Source: an uncultured Actinomycetes bacterium (GTDB lineage Bacteria > Actinomycetota > Actinomycetes > Mycobacteriales > Nakamurellaceae). Taken from it: a stretch of 64,000 nucleotides of DNA. The translations under genes and the position numbers were made by a program. The notes under the pieces are model-generated. The model was not told where the DNA came from and searched no databases. It worked only from the letters and a program-made list of their open reading frames with translations. The first letter of the stretch is position 1. Each line of letters opens with the position of its first letter. Positions 1-9,061 of the stretch are shown here, piece after piece. The DNA lies in the NCBI GenBank assembly GCA_937926105.1, contig CALANS010000210.1, positions 62,001-126,000 on the forward strand, written 5' to 3'.

Positions 1-2
1 TC

Positions 3-572
3 TCCACGATCGCGTTGGTTTTGTACTCGATCCCGGTGTTCTGGTCCGGCCTGGTGCTGATCCTGGTCTTTGCCGTGACGCTAGGTATCCTCCCCGCCTC
101 CGGAATGCACAGCGCGTTCGGCTCGTCAGGTGGATTCGGGGGCGTCATCGACACGCTCAAGCATTTGGTACTGCCGGTGACTGCATTGAGCCTGTCCTTC
201 ACGATCCCGACCTATCTGCGCATCGCTCGGGCGAGTGTCATCAGTATCGAGGGCGAGGACTTCATCACCACGGCACGATCTAAGGGACTCAACGAAACCA
301 CAATTCTGTTTCGACATGTCCTGCGTAACGCGCTACTGCCCATCGTCACGATGGGTGGCATGTATATCGGTCTCAGCCTGAGTGGGGCCGTGCTCACCGA
401 GACTGTCTTCAGCTGGCCCGGGATCGGGCAGTTGACCTACCAGGTCATCTTCAGTCGGGACTACCCCACCCTCCTCGGGGTCTTTCTGGTCTCGTCCATC
501 GGAGTTGTAGTCGTGACACTGCTGACGGACATGTTATATGGCGCAATTGATCCAAGGGTGTCGCACAGATGA
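3..572 (+). CDS. Peptide-type ABC transporter permease (DppB/OppB family), 5' end cut off
   Basis: Inner-membrane subunit of a dipeptide/oligopeptide-type importer. The reading frame is open from base 3, so the N-terminal part lies outside the window. About 190 C-terminal residues are visible, with several hydrophobic helices. The cytoplasmic EAA loop (ARSKGLNETTILFRHVLRNA) contacts the ATPase, and the family-typical end DMLYGAIDPRV is present. The stop overlaps the next permease start (ATGA), so the two are translationally coupled. Family is clear; substrate is not readable from the sequence. Confidence 0.93.
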   Translation, partial: STIALVLYSIPVFWSGLVLILVFAVTLGILPASGMHSAFGSSGGFGGVIDTLKHLVLPVTALSLSFTIPTYLRIARASVISIEGEDFITTARSKGLNETTILFRHVLRNALLPIVTMGGMYIGLSLSGAVLTETVFSWPGIGQLTYQVIFSRDYPTLLGVFLVSSIGVVVVTLLTDMLYGAIDPRVSHR

Positions 573-1483
573 CTACGACAAGCGTTCACGCAGCGCCCAG
601 CCTCGCGCCGGGCCGCCCTGGAGCGCCACGCCGCGGCAGGATGCGGAGCGGATGGCGGCGCTTCGCAAGGCGAAAGCTCGCCGTCATCGGGTTGGGCTTC
701 GTCCTGCTCGTGTGCCTGGTAGCGCTGTTTGCTCCGGTTATCGCCCCGTACGGCGCGAACGAACAGACGACCTCTCTCTTGGCCGGCCCCAGCGGCGCTC
801 ACCTGCTGGGTACGGACAATCTGGGGAGGGATGTGTTCAGCCGATTGGTCTGGGGCTCGCGCATGTCTCTGGCATTCGGCATCGTGGTGGCGGGCGTCTC
901 CTTGCTCGTCGGTACGGTTGTCGGAGCTCTGGCCGGATATTTCGGTCGCTGGATCGACGACGTCCTGTCTCGTATCGTCGAAACCTTCATGATGATCCCA
1001 TCGCTGTTCCTGCTCATCGTGGTAGGTGCGCTTATCGGCCGTAACGTGGTGCTGATCATGATCGTGGCCGGGCTGACGCTCTGGCCGTCCAACGCCAGGC
1101 TGGCGCGGGCGCAGGTCCTCAGTCTCAAGCATGAGCTCTATGTCGACGCGGCCCGCCTGGCCGGTACCGGCAACGCCAGGATCCTGTTCGGACACGTCAT
1201 GCCGAATGGGTTGTACCCGGTGGTGGCGAACTCGACTCTTCAAGTAGGCAGCGCCGTTATCCTGGAGGCAAGTCTGAGCTTCCTTGGAGTGGGCAACGCA
1301 AACGTGGCCAGCTGGGGCTCAGTGTTGAAGTCCGGGCAGCCGTACCTAACCACTGGACCGTGGATCTGTTTGGCCGCAGGAATCGTTATTTCTCTCCTCG
1401 TCCTCGCGTTCAACCTATGCGGAGATGGCCTCAACGACATGCTCAGCGGCAAGGGTCAGGCGCCTCGTGGGGGCACGGCATGA
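569..1483 (+). CDS. Peptide-type ABC transporter permease (DppC/OppC family)
   Basis: Second permease of the importer, 304 residues, normal length for the family. A basic cytoplasmic N-terminus (about residues 1-35) precedes TM1 (LAVIGLGFVLLVCLVALFAP). The DppC hallmark GTDNLGRDVFSRLVWGSR follows near residue 90. The EAA loop is YVDAARLAGTGNARILFGHV, followed by LEASLSFLGVG. The ATG overlaps the previous stop, and its own stop overlaps the ATPase start. Complex membership is well supported; the transported compound is inferred only from context (pxp genes downstream). Confidence 0.94.
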   Translation: MTTTSVHAAPSLAPGRPGAPRRGRMRSGWRRFARRKLAVIGLGFVLLVCLVALFAPVIAPYGANEQTTSLLAGPSGAHLLGTDNLGRDVFSRLVWGSRMSLAFGIVVAGVSLLVGTVVGALAGYFGRWIDDVLSRIVETFMMIPSLFLLIVVGALIGRNVVLIMIVAGLTLWPSNARLARAQVLSLKHELYVDAARLAGTGNARILFGHVMPNGLYPVVANSTLQVGSAVILEASLSFLGVGNANVASWGSVLKSGQPYLTTGPWICLAAGIVISLLVLAFNLCGDGLNDMLSGKGQAPRGGTA

Positions 1484-3477
1484 GCCGGCAGGACAGTTCT
1501 TCGCTGCTGACTGTTGATGGGCTGTCGGTCACGTATTCAGGTGACCGTGGAGATGTCGTAGCGGTAGATGATGTGAGTTTCGATGTGCGTCCCGGTGAGG
1601 CACTAGGACTCGTCGGCGAGTCTGGCTGTGGTAAGAGTTCTATCGCGTTCGCACTCATGCGCCTCTTGCCGCGGGCAGGCCGTGCTGTGGGTTCGGTCAC
1701 CATAGATGGAACCGAGATCCTGGGGCTTGCGCCGGGGCAGATGCGGGGGATGCGCGGTCAGTCTCTCGGGATCGTTTTCCAGGCAGCGATGAACGCGCTC
1801 AATCCCGTCATGCGTATCCATGATCAAGTCGGTGAACCGTTGTGGCGGGTAGGTGATTCCAGCAAATCCGAGGCGCAGCGCAGGGCCATCGAGATGCTGG
1901 AGCAGGTGGGTCTACCGGCGAATCGGTGCACGTCCTACCCGCACGAACTCAGCGGTGGGCAGAAGCAGCGTGTGGTGATTGCCATGAGCCTGATCCGCCG
2001 CCCGCGCCTGCTCATTGCCGACGAACCGACAACCGCGCTGGATGTTGTGGTGCAGGATCAGATCCTCGGAACCGTCGCGAAGTTGCGCGAGGAACTCCAA
2101 TTTGGCCTCATCTTGATCTCCCACGACACGGGCATGGTGGCGGAAAACTGCGACCGTGTCGCCGTGATGTACGCGGGACGTATTGTCGAAGAGGGCAGCA
2201 CCGAGGCGGTGCTGCGGCAGTCGAAGCACCCGTATACCATCGATCTCCTCGCCGCCCGCCCGAGTCTGTACGGCAATGATCATGTCCGTCCGATGCAGGG
2301 CGGCGTGGGCGTCGTGAATGACTCCGGCTGTAGGTACGCTCCACGCTGTTCCCTCGCGGTGCCTGCGTGCAGCGTGGAGCCCCCGCTGCGCGCGCTGACG
2401 GACGGCCGTCAGGTGCGGTGCGTTCTGGCGGGCGATGAGCAGCCGACGCGGCCTGCCGGCGTGCTGGCGGCACCACCGTCGCCTTCGCTGGCGGCTGCCG
2501 GCGCCGAGTCCGGCACCTCGTTGGAGCCGTTGCTGCGGTTGGGAGGCGTGAAGCGGTATTACCGACCGAAGGGATCGCTACTGTCACGCGTGTCCAAGAC
2601 TGACACGGTGGTGCGTGCCGTCGACGGGGTCGACTTGACGGTCGGACGCGGGGAAATTGTCGCGTTGGTCGGCGAATCGGGCTGCGGTAAATCGACACTT
2701 GCCCGCATGATGGTCGGCCTCGAGCAGCCTACTGCGGGTTCCGTTCACCTGGGTGACCGTCTCTTGCGAGACCTCCCGCGCTCGGACCTGACGTCGCGGG
2801 TCCAGATGGTATTGCAAGACCCGTACCGGAGCCTCGATCCGCGCCACACTATTAGGCGCGCAATCGAGGAGCCATTGCGAGCCCACGGGGTCCGCAAGGG
2901 CGAGTTTGCCTCCCGGGTGGAGTCCGCGCTGGAAGATGTGGGCCTGACCCCGCCGGAACTCTACGCAGACCGGTATCCACATGAACTCTCCGGGGGGCAG
3001 CGCCAGAGAGCGGCCATAGCGCGCGCAATCATCGTTAATCCGGAACTCATTGTCGCAGACGAACCAGTGTCGATGCTTGATGTGTCGACCCAAGCTGGCG
3101 TCATGGACGTCATGCTGCGTATGCGCCGCGAACACGGCGTGTCCTTTGTATTCATAACGCACGACCTGGCCGTGGCGCGCTACATGAGTGACCGCATTGC
3201 GGTCGTATACCTCGGGCGCATTGTAGAGATTGCCGAGTCCTCCGAAGTGATGTCAGCTCCTCGACATCCGTATACCAGGATGCTGCTTGCTTCCGTTCCG
3301 GAAATCTCCGGCGGTCGGAAGCGGATCGACTCGTCGCAGATGACAGTCCGACCCCTGAGTAATGGCGGCTGTCGCTTCCAACCGCGGTGCCCGTTAGCCA
3401 GGTCAATCTGTAGCTCAGATGATCCCGAGCTTCGCGAGGTGAATCAGATGCACTGGGCCGCCTGTCACGTGCTGTAG
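1480..3477 (+). CDS. Fused double ATPase of a peptide-type ABC transporter (DppD-DppF fusion)
   Basis: One 665-residue protein carries both nucleotide-binding domains that are usually separate DppD and DppF proteins. Half 1 has Walker [10 protein letters not shown] (about residue 46) and signature LSGGQKQR (about 157). Half 2 has Walker [10 protein letters not shown] (about 398) and signature LSGGQRQR (about 503). Each half ends in the oligopeptide-ATPase C-terminal cysteine motif ([14 protein letters not shown] and [14 protein letters not shown]). The start is taken at ATG 1480 because it overlaps the permease stop; the frame is open further upstream, but that stretch lies within the permease gene. 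It powers uptake through the two preceding permeases. No substrate-binding protein gene is in the window; it may lie upstream. Confidence 0.95.
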   Translation: MSRQDSSSLLTVDGLSVTYSGDRGDVVAVDDVSFDVRPGEALGLVGESGCGKSSIAFALMRLLPRAGRAVGSVTIDGTEILGLAPGQMRGMRGQSLGIVFQAAMNALNPVMRIHDQVGEPLWRVGDSSKSEAQRRAIEMLEQVGLPANRCTSYPHELSGGQKQRVVIAMSLIRRPRLLIADEPTTALDVVVQDQILGTVAKLREELQFGLILISHDTGMVAENCDRVAVMYAGRIVEEGSTEAVLRQSKHPYTIDLLAARPSLYGNDHVRPMQGGVGVVNDSGCRYAPRCSLAVPACSVEPPLRALTDGRQVRCVLAGDEQPTRPAGVLAAPPSPSLAAAGAESGTSLEPLLRLGGVKRYYRPKGSLLSRVSKTDTVVRAVDGVDLTVGRGEIVALVGESGCGKSTLARMMVGLEQPTAGSVHLGDRLLRDLPRSDLTSRVQMVLQDPYRSLDPRHTIRRAIEEPLRAHGVRKGEFASRVESALEDVGLTPPELYADRYPHELSGGQRQRAAIARAIIVNPELIVADEPVSMLDVSTQAGVMDVMLRMRREHGVSFVFITHDLAVARYMSDRIAVVYLGRIVEIAESSEVMSAPRHPYTRMLLASVPEISGGRKRIDSSQMTVRPLSNGGCRFQPRCPLARSICSSDDPELREVNQMHWAACHVL

Positions 3478-3507
3478 GTGCTGGTTACCCGGTCTGCGTG
3501 ACGCGGG

Positions 3508-3540
3508 GCACCCCCTGAGGTGGTCGCCGACGGGGGCTGC
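3508..3540. terminator. Possible weak hairpin after the ABC genes
   Basis: GCACCCCC and GGGGGCTGC face each other across a loop of about 16 bases between the ATPase stop and the GntR gene. The stem is short, has one mismatch and lacks a T-run, so it may only reduce readthrough. Confidence 0.25.
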
Positions 3541-3613
3541 CAGGCGTAACCTTCATGCCTGTGACGATGCCAATTGACACACGAAGAGTTGAGAGAACCG
3601 AAAGGAGCGGATC

Positions 3614-4327
3614 GTGACAACGAGCGCTGCGCTCCTGGAGGGATTGGCACGCAGCCGTTCCATGCTTTCGGAAAGGATGAGTGCGACCGATCTTGTGGCC
3701 AATGCTCTGCGAGACCAGATCATTGAAGGTAGGTTCTCTCCCGGGGATCGGCTGCCGGAGGAGCTGATCGCGTCGGCCCTCTCGGTTTCCCGGAACACGA
3801 TTCGTGAGGCATTCCGCATTCTTCGCCATGAGGGACTCGTTACCCAGCAGCTCAATCGTGGCGTCTTCGTGCTGGTGCCGACGATCGAGGATCTGGTGGA
3901 CTTGTACAAGGTGCGGCGTCTGGTCGAATGCGGCGCGGCGCGGCTGGCAACTACGGCACCGGATACGTTGATTTCTGGAGTGTCTGCGGCGGTTGCTTCA
4001 GGACGCTCGGCAGCGGCGGCGCACAGATGGGACGACGTCGGAACGGCGGACCTGGCATTCCATCACGCCGTGACGCGGCTCAGCGGAAGCCGGCGGCTCG
4101 ATGATCTGATAGGGCGCACGTTCGCGCAGCTGCGCCTCGTCTTTCACACGATGCCTGATGTCGAGGAGTTCCATTCCCCGTTCCTGGATCGCAACGCGGA
4201 GATCGCCCATCTGATCGAAGACCGTCAGGGAGACGAGGCAGCACGATACTTGCAGCAGTACCTGGACGACAGTGAACGTCAACTTGCCGCTGCGTTCGAA
4301 GGCCCGCGCTCCAAATCGGACTCTTAA
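3614..4327 (+). CDS. GntR-family transcriptional regulator, FCD/FadR subfamily
   Basis: A 237-residue DNA-binding repressor. The N-terminal winged helix (about residues 20-90) has the GntR signature: ALRDQIIEGRFSPGDRLPEE, then ALSVSRNTIREAFRILRHEG. The C-terminal FCD ligand domain shows DLAFHHAVTRLSGSRRLDDL and a late YLQQYLDDSER helix. Start is GTG 3614, with AAAGGAG at proper spacing. It sits between the importer genes and pxpBCA, 12 bases before pxpB, so it most likely senses the imported compound and controls this cluster. FCD proteins usually bind small carboxylates; the actual ligand is unknown. Confidence 0.93.
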   Translation: MTTSAALLEGLARSRSMLSERMSATDLVANALRDQIIEGRFSPGDRLPEELIASALSVSRNTIREAFRILRHEGLVTQQLNRGVFVLVPTIEDLVDLYKVRRLVECGAARLATTAPDTLISGVSAAVASGRSAAAAHRWDDVGTADLAFHHAVTRLSGSRRLDDLIGRTFAQLRLVFHTMPDVEEFHSPFLDRNAEIAHLIEDRQGDEAARYLQQYLDDSERQLAAAFEGPRSKSDS

Positions 4328-4339
4328 GGCTTGTGAGCG

Positions 4340-4996
4340 ATGTCTGCGAATCCCGTGAGCGAACCGGCGCTGAAACTACGGTTCCGGCCCTCGGGTCCAC
4401 GTGCGCTCTTGATCGAGGTAGAGAGTCAACGGGACGTGCTCAGCCTTTATGAAGAGATCGAGCAACGGCGTCGTGCCGGTTGGCGGCCAGATGTGGTCGA
4501 CGTCGTCCCGGGAGCGCGGACTGTCCTCATCGATGGCGTTGCTGACATCGCGGGCGCCGTGACTGAGATTCGAGACTGGGCGCTGGAGCCGCGGACCGTT
4601 CGGGAGGTCGGAACCATCACGGTTCCGACGATCTACGACGGGCCGGACTTGGCGTATGTGGCTAGAGCCTGGCAGATGACCACCCGCGAGGTAGTGGCCA
4701 CTCATACCGGCACGGACTTCTGGGTTGCGTTTAATGGCTTCGCTCCTGGGTTCGCTTACCTTGCCGGCCTGCCCGACGAGCTGAGCGTTCCGCGACGTTC
4801 GTCGCCACGTCCCTCCGTTCCTCCCGGCTCGGTGGGGCTGGCGGGCGAGTACTCCGCGGTGTATCCCCGTTCGTCTCCGGGCGGGTGGCAACTGATCGGG
4901 TGCACAGACATGACGCTGTGGAAGGACGATGCTCAAGCGCCTGGGCTGCTGACACCCGGCATGGTCGTCAGGTTCGTAGAGGTGGCTCCTGGATGA
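4340..4996 (+). CDS. pxpB: 5-oxoprolinase subunit B (KipI family)
   Basis: One of three subunits of the prokaryotic ATP-dependent 5-oxoprolinase that opens the lactam of 5-oxo-L-proline to glutamate. The 218 residues match the family length. The hallmark GFAPGFAYLAGLP lies near residue 133, followed by the second block PPGSVGLAGEYSAVYP and GGWQLIGCTD. A weak AAGG precedes ATG 4340. Its stop overlaps the pxpC start. Assignment rests on these motifs plus the contiguous pxpB-pxpC-pxpA order. A related lactamase with another substrate is possible given the peptide importer beside it. Confidence 0.92.
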   Translation: MSANPVSEPALKLRFRPSGPRALLIEVESQRDVLSLYEEIEQRRRAGWRPDVVDVVPGARTVLIDGVADIAGAVTEIRDWALEPRTVREVGTITVPTIYDGPDLAYVARAWQMTTREVVATHTGTDFWVAFNGFAPGFAYLAGLPDELSVPRRSSPRPSVPPGSVGLAGEYSAVYPRSSPGGWQLIGCTDMTLWKDDAQAPGLLTPGMVVRFVEVAPG

Positions 4997-5883
4997 GTGA
5001 GTCTCGCCACCTGACAGTGGTCCGGGCCGGCCTGCTGACGACGATTCAAGACGGCGGGCGACCGGGGCTGGCCCATCTGGCGATTCCGCCTTCCGGTGCT
5101 GTCGACCAGCCAGCGTTCCGACTGGCCAATCGTCTGGTCGGCAACCCGGAGCACATGGCGGTATTGGAGACGACGCTGACCGGTGTTGCGGTGCGGTGCT
5201 CGGTCGACTGCGCGGTGGCGGTGACCGGGGCGCATGCCCACGTTGCTGTCGACGGCTCTCCATCCCAGTGGGGCGCCGCGATCCACGTCAGGGCAGGCGA
5301 GGTTGTCGATGTGCGCAACGGCATTGATGGTGCGAGGTCGTACCTGGCGGTTTCGGGCGGGATTCTAGCGCCGACATCTTTTGGAAGTCGCTCTACAGAT
5401 ATTCTATCCGGAATCGGACCAGCGCCATTGAGAGCAAATGTTTCGATTCCTATTGGCGAGGACTTGGCGCCCGCCGAAGCGGTCGATGTTCCACTATGCG
5501 AGTTGCGCTCAGACGTCGTTACCCTCCGCCTCTATACCGGGCCACGCGCCGACTTACTTGAACGCGATGCGGCGCGAGTGCTTGAAGAGGAGACCTGGAC
5601 CGTTGGATTGGCAAGTAATCGCATAGGCATGCGATTGGAGGGGCCGCAAATCCGTCTGCGCGACCACGAGGAACTGCCTAGTGAAGGCGTTGTCATCGGA
5701 TCAATGGAGATTACGCCTGACGGTATGCCGCTGGTGATGCTTGCCGATCATCCGACCACTGGCGGATATCCGGTCGTTGGCGTTGTCGACGCGACTGGCG
5801 TCGCGAAGTGTGGCCAGGCGAAGCCGGGGACCGCCGTGCGGTTCAGCGTTATCCACGACGAACTTGACGGAATTTACCTGTGA
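4993..5883 (+). CDS. pxpC: 5-oxoprolinase subunit C (KipA/biotin-dependent carboxyltransferase family)
   Basis: Partner of PxpB in 5-oxoproline hydrolysis; 296 residues, slightly short for the family. Motifs: AGLLTTIQDGGRPGLAHLAI and SGAVDQPAFRLANRLVGN at the N-terminus, RSYLAVSGGI near residue 115, SNRIGMRLEGP near 215, and DHPTTGGYPVVGVV near 257. ATG 4993 overlaps the pxpB stop, which rules out the longer upstream frame (from 4885). Bases about 5370-5470 are visibly AT-richer than the surroundings, a small composition patch inside the gene. Confidence 0.92.
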   Translation: MSESRHLTVVRAGLLTTIQDGGRPGLAHLAIPPSGAVDQPAFRLANRLVGNPEHMAVLETTLTGVAVRCSVDCAVAVTGAHAHVAVDGSPSQWGAAIHVRAGEVVDVRNGIDGARSYLAVSGGILAPTSFGSRSTDILSGIGPAPLRANVSIPIGEDLAPAEAVDVPLCELRSDVVTLRLYTGPRADLLERDAARVLEEETWTVGLASNRIGMRLEGPQIRLRDHEELPSEGVVIGSMEITPDGMPLVMLADHPTTGGYPVVGVVDATGVAKCGQAKPGTAVRFSVIHDELDGIYL

Positions 5884-5897
5884 CTGGACCATGAGAG

Positions 5898-6668
5898 ATG
5901 GATGGCATGAACACGATCGACCTCAACAGTGACCTCGGAGAGATAGATGGCGCTCGGGGCGTTGCATTAGATCAGGAGATCCTCAGTGCGGTGTCGAGCG
6001 CCAACATCGCCTGCGGCTTTCATGCGGGACACCCATTCCGTATTGCGCAGACGGTACGGCTGGCCGTGGGTCATGGTGTGGCGATCGGCGCGCATGTTTC
6101 GTATCCTGATCGCTCGGGATTCGGCCGGCGCTACATCGACGTGACCTACGACGAACTGATGCAGGATGTGCTGTATCAGATCGGGGCCTTGGCTGCGATC
6201 GCGCGGGCGGCCGGCGGCGCCGTTCGCTACGTCAAGCCACACGGCGCCCTTTATCACCGGATCGCTACCCATGAGGGCCATGCCGCGGCCGTTGTCGGGG
6301 CGATCTCGCGGTACGACGACGAACTGGTGATCATGGGCTTGCCCGGGACCACAGTGCTGGACCTCGCGGAGGCTGCGGGGCTGACAACGGTGACTGAGTG
6401 TTTTGCGGACCGGGGCTATCTCCCGGGCGGTGGCCTGGTCCCCCGGGGAGAGCCGAATGCCGTCATTACCGATGAACGCGCAGTGGTGGCCCGGGTGCTG
6501 CAGATGGCGCGGGAGGGGACGGTGACTGCCATCGATGGAACGACGGTGTCGCTTGATGCCCGCTCTATCTGCGTCCATGGCGACACGCCGGGTGCGTCGT
6601 CGCTCGCGCTGGCCGTGAGAGCTGGGCTGGCTGAGGCTGGTGTGACGGTCGGTTCCTTTTGCGATTGA
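5898..6668 (+). CDS. pxpA: 5-oxoprolinase subunit A (LamB/YcsF family)
   Basis: Third 5-oxoprolinase subunit, 256 residues, the usual length. The N-terminal signature is TIDLNSDLGE, followed by SSANIACGFHAGHP, GAHVSYPDRSGFGRR and VKPHGALYHRIA, all diagnostic of this family. A late block FADRGYLPGGGLVPRGEPNA is also typical. A second ATG at 5907 (MNTIDLNSDLG) would make a more usual N-terminus; GAGAG stands just before 5898. It completes pxpBCA and is 14 bases after pxpC, so the three are one transcript. Confidence 0.94.
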   Translation: MDGMNTIDLNSDLGEIDGARGVALDQEILSAVSSANIACGFHAGHPFRIAQTVRLAVGHGVAIGAHVSYPDRSGFGRRYIDVTYDELMQDVLYQIGALAAIARAAGGAVRYVKPHGALYHRIATHEGHAAAVVGAISRYDDELVIMGLPGTTVLDLAEAAGLTTVTECFADRGYLPGGGLVPRGEPNAVITDERAVVARVLQMAREGTVTAIDGTTVSLDARSICVHGDTPGASSLALAVRAGLAEAGVTVGSFCD

Positions 6669-6740
6669 GCGGCAGCTGTATAGGTCACGACAGTCTCTGG
6701 GCCGAGCGGCGACCCGAGACATACCATGAGAGGGGAATCC

Positions 6741-7391
6741 ATGTCTGGCGCACCACTGGAATTCAGGTTGAGCCCGGCGACCAGTGCGTTGGTCGTGGTT
6801 GACCTGCAGTACGGCAGCGCGGCGCGCGGCCACGGCTACGACATTTCGCACAGGACTCCCGAGACCGCTGAGGTTCTGGACGCATACTTTGACCGGGTGG
6901 TTAACGTCGCGGTGCCGAACGTCAGAAGGCTCCTGGATGCGTTCCGTGGAGCGGGCGCGACGGTCATCTTCCTGCGCGTCGGACCGTCTGGGGCGACCGT
7001 GGGAGAAGCGCCCGTTGGGAGGAAGTTCCGGCTGGGTTGGGCGGAGCGGACACTGCCGACCCCGGGCGAGATGGATCTGCTGGCTGAGATTGCGCCGAAG
7101 CCCGGCGAGCGGATCATCACGAAGACAAGCGCAAGTGCTTTCACCACAACAAACTTCGAGCAGGTGATCACTGACCTCGGCCTCGAGGAGCTGGTGTTCT
7201 GCGGTGTCGCGACGAGTTACTGCGTCGAGTCGACTCTCCGGGACGCGGCCGACCGTGGCTTCTGCTGCATGCTCGTCGAGGATGGCTGTGCAGACGCACG
7301 AGAGGAGTATCACCAGATGGGGGTGGCCATCTCCGCCCGGTTTGCGAGAGTCGCCTCCACCGATTCGGTCATCGAAGAACTGGTCGCGTGA
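6741..7391 (+). CDS. Isochorismatase-fold cysteine hydrolase
   Basis: A 216-residue hydrolase of the isochorismatase/nicotinamidase superfamily, which usually cleaves amides or carbamoyl groups. The catalytic triad is readable: Asp in LVVVDLQYG, Lys in IITKTSASAF, and Cys in FCGVATSYCVEST. Start ATG 6741 is preferred over 6726 because GAGAGGGGAA precedes it at the right distance. It follows pxpA by 72 bases on the same strand, so it may act on the same imported compound or an intermediate. The exact substrate (N-carbamoyl compound, amide, lactam-derived acid) cannot be told. Confidence 0.88.
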   Translation: MSGAPLEFRLSPATSALVVVDLQYGSAARGHGYDISHRTPETAEVLDAYFDRVVNVAVPNVRRLLDAFRGAGATVIFLRVGPSGATVGEAPVGRKFRLGWAERTLPTPGEMDLLAEIAPKPGERIITKTSASAFTTTNFEQVITDLGLEELVFCGVATSYCVESTLRDAADRGFCCMLVEDGCADAREEYHQMGVAISARFARVASTDSVIEELVA

Positions 7392-7623
7392 GGTCCTTGC
7401 GGCTGCGGTATCAGGGGTAGGCAGTCACCGGGCAGTCTCGGGGTGGGGACAGCGGTGTGGGTTGGCGGCTCTTCGGCCGAGTCGACCTCACCGACCGGCG
7501 AGACGGCGCGGCGCACCCCCACCGAGGGGGAGTTGGCACTATGGATGGGGTGCCGGGTCGCGGTGGACCTCCCCGCGGATGCTGGCGCAAACGATCGTAC
7601 GAGCCGATCCGAGCAGGGGAGCC

Positions 7624-8982
7624 ATGCCGAGAACGCTGCATATCCGACGCGCCACCAGCATTCTTGTCACTGCCGGCATGAGCATCGTGCTGCTGACCGC
7701 ATGCACGGCGGCCGGCGGACGCACCGATGTCACTGCCACCGTCACGACGCCATTCGATGCCCCCAGCGGTGCCGACTCCGGCAGCACCGAACCCGGCGGC
7801 GGCGCGACCTCGAATGTCAGCACCGCCCCGGGTTCGGGCACCACGGGGGATGTTCCCAGCACTTCGACGAGCCCGGCGTCTCCGACGACATCAGGCACCG
7901 CCACGCGCTCAGGCACCGCCACGCCGCCCACCAGCGCCGACAAGCCCCCGGTCGACACCTCGAGAGACGCCGTCGTCTGGGACGACAACTCGATGGTGCC
8001 GCACCTGTTCTTCCACTCGCTCATCGTCGACCCGGAGCGCGCCTTCAACGACGAGGAGTCCGGCGCGGGATACCTGGACTACATGGTGACCCGCAGGGAA
8101 TTTGCCAAGATCCTGCAGCAGGTCTACGACAACGGCTACGTCCTGGTCAGCCCCCACCAACTCGCCGCCGTCGCGAAAGACGGCAGCATCAAGCCGAAGA
8201 CCCTCAAGCTTCCCGAGGGCAAGAAGCCGCTGGTGATCTCCGTGGACGACGTCTCCTACTACGAGTACATGGAGGGTGACGGGTTCGCGACCAACCTGAT
8301 CATCGCGGCCAACGGGCGGGTGCTGAACACCTACACGGACGCCGACGGCAAGACGACGCAGGGTTCCTATGACGTCATGCCCATGGTGGACGACTTCGTC
8401 CGGAAACACCCGGACTTTTCGCACGCGGGAGCGCGCGGCGTCATCGCCCTGACTGGCTACAACGGCGTGTTCGGCTACCGCTCCTCCCCCAGTGAATACC
8501 AGGGGAAGAACAAGAATCTGAGGCAGGACATCGCGACCGCCAAGAAGGTTGCCAACGCGCTCAAACAAGAGGGCTGGGAGTTTGCGTCCCACTCCTGGGG
8601 GCACATCAACTTCACCACCTCGTCCCTGGACCGCATCCAGAAAGACACCGCGCTGTGGAAGTCGGACGTGCAGCCGATCGTCGGCAAGACCGACATGTTG
8701 ATCTACCCGTTCGGCGCCGACATCTCCGGTGTGCCGGGCTACCAGGGCGAGAAGTACGACTACCTCAAGGGGCAGGGCTTCTCGTTCTACTTCAACGTGG
8801 ACGGCTCGACCACGGCCTGGGGACAGTGGGGCGACGGGTACTTGCGGGAGGCACGCATCAATGTCGATGGCATCAGCATGAAGGCCGCCATCGACGGCCG
8901 GAAGGTGCTTGATGCGTTCTTCGACGTCGCCTCGGTGCTGGACCCGGCGCGACCGGCCTCGATCTCCGGCAGCGGATCATGA
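7624..8982 (+). CDS. Polysaccharide-deacetylase-like lipoprotein
   Basis: A 452-residue exported protein. The first residues form a lipoprotein signal with lipobox LLTAC, then comes a low-complexity Ser/Thr/Pro/Gly linker to about residue 115 containing a duplicated SGTAT unit. The rest resembles the NodB deacetylase fold: LVISVDDVSYYEYM (metal Asp) and FASHSWGHINF (His-x3-His). Start is ATG 7624 after AGGGGAGCC. It probably acts on cell-wall or extracellular glycan, but the substrate is unknown. Its N-terminus after the Cys (TAAGG, then VTATVTT) resembles that of the L,D-transpeptidase lipoprotein at 49213-50307. Confidence 0.82.
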   Translation: MPRTLHIRRATSILVTAGMSIVLLTACTAAGGRTDVTATVTTPFDAPSGADSGSTEPGGGATSNVSTAPGSGTTGDVPSTSTSPASPTTSGTATRSGTATPPTSADKPPVDTSRDAVVWDDNSMVPHLFFHSLIVDPERAFNDEESGAGYLDYMVTRREFAKILQQVYDNGYVLVSPHQLAAVAKDGSIKPKTLKLPEGKKPLVISVDDVSYYEYMEGDGFATNLIIAANGRVLNTYTDADGKTTQGSYDVMPMVDDFVRKHPDFSHAGARGVIALTGYNGVFGYRSSPSEYQGKNKNLRQDIATAKKVANALKQEGWEFASHSWGHINFTTSSLDRIQKDTALWKSDVQPIVGKTDMLIYPFGADISGVPGYQGEKYDYLKGQGFSFYFNVDGSTTAWGQWGDGYLREARINVDGISMKAAIDGRKVLDAFFDVASVLDPARPASISGSGS

Positions 8983-9009
8983 TTCGGCGGGCCCGGCGGA
9001 CCTGACCAC

Positions 9010-9044
9010 GGACGGGGCCATCGTGACTGGTTCTGCGGCCGTCC
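9010..9044. terminator. Possible bidirectional hairpin between convergent genes
   Basis: GGACGGGGCC and GGCCGTCC can pair (eight pairs, two-base bulge) in the gap between the deacetylase-like gene and the opposing aminotransferase gene. There is no T-run. Position between two convergent stops is the main support. Confidence 0.3.
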
Positions 9045-9061
9045 CGCTCGAGCCCGGATTG

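Noticed and set aside
7392..7623. Small gene or regulatory RNA before the deacetylase-like gene
   Set aside because: Only short GC hairpins such as CCCCC-ACCGA-GGGGG; no coding signature or known RNA motif.
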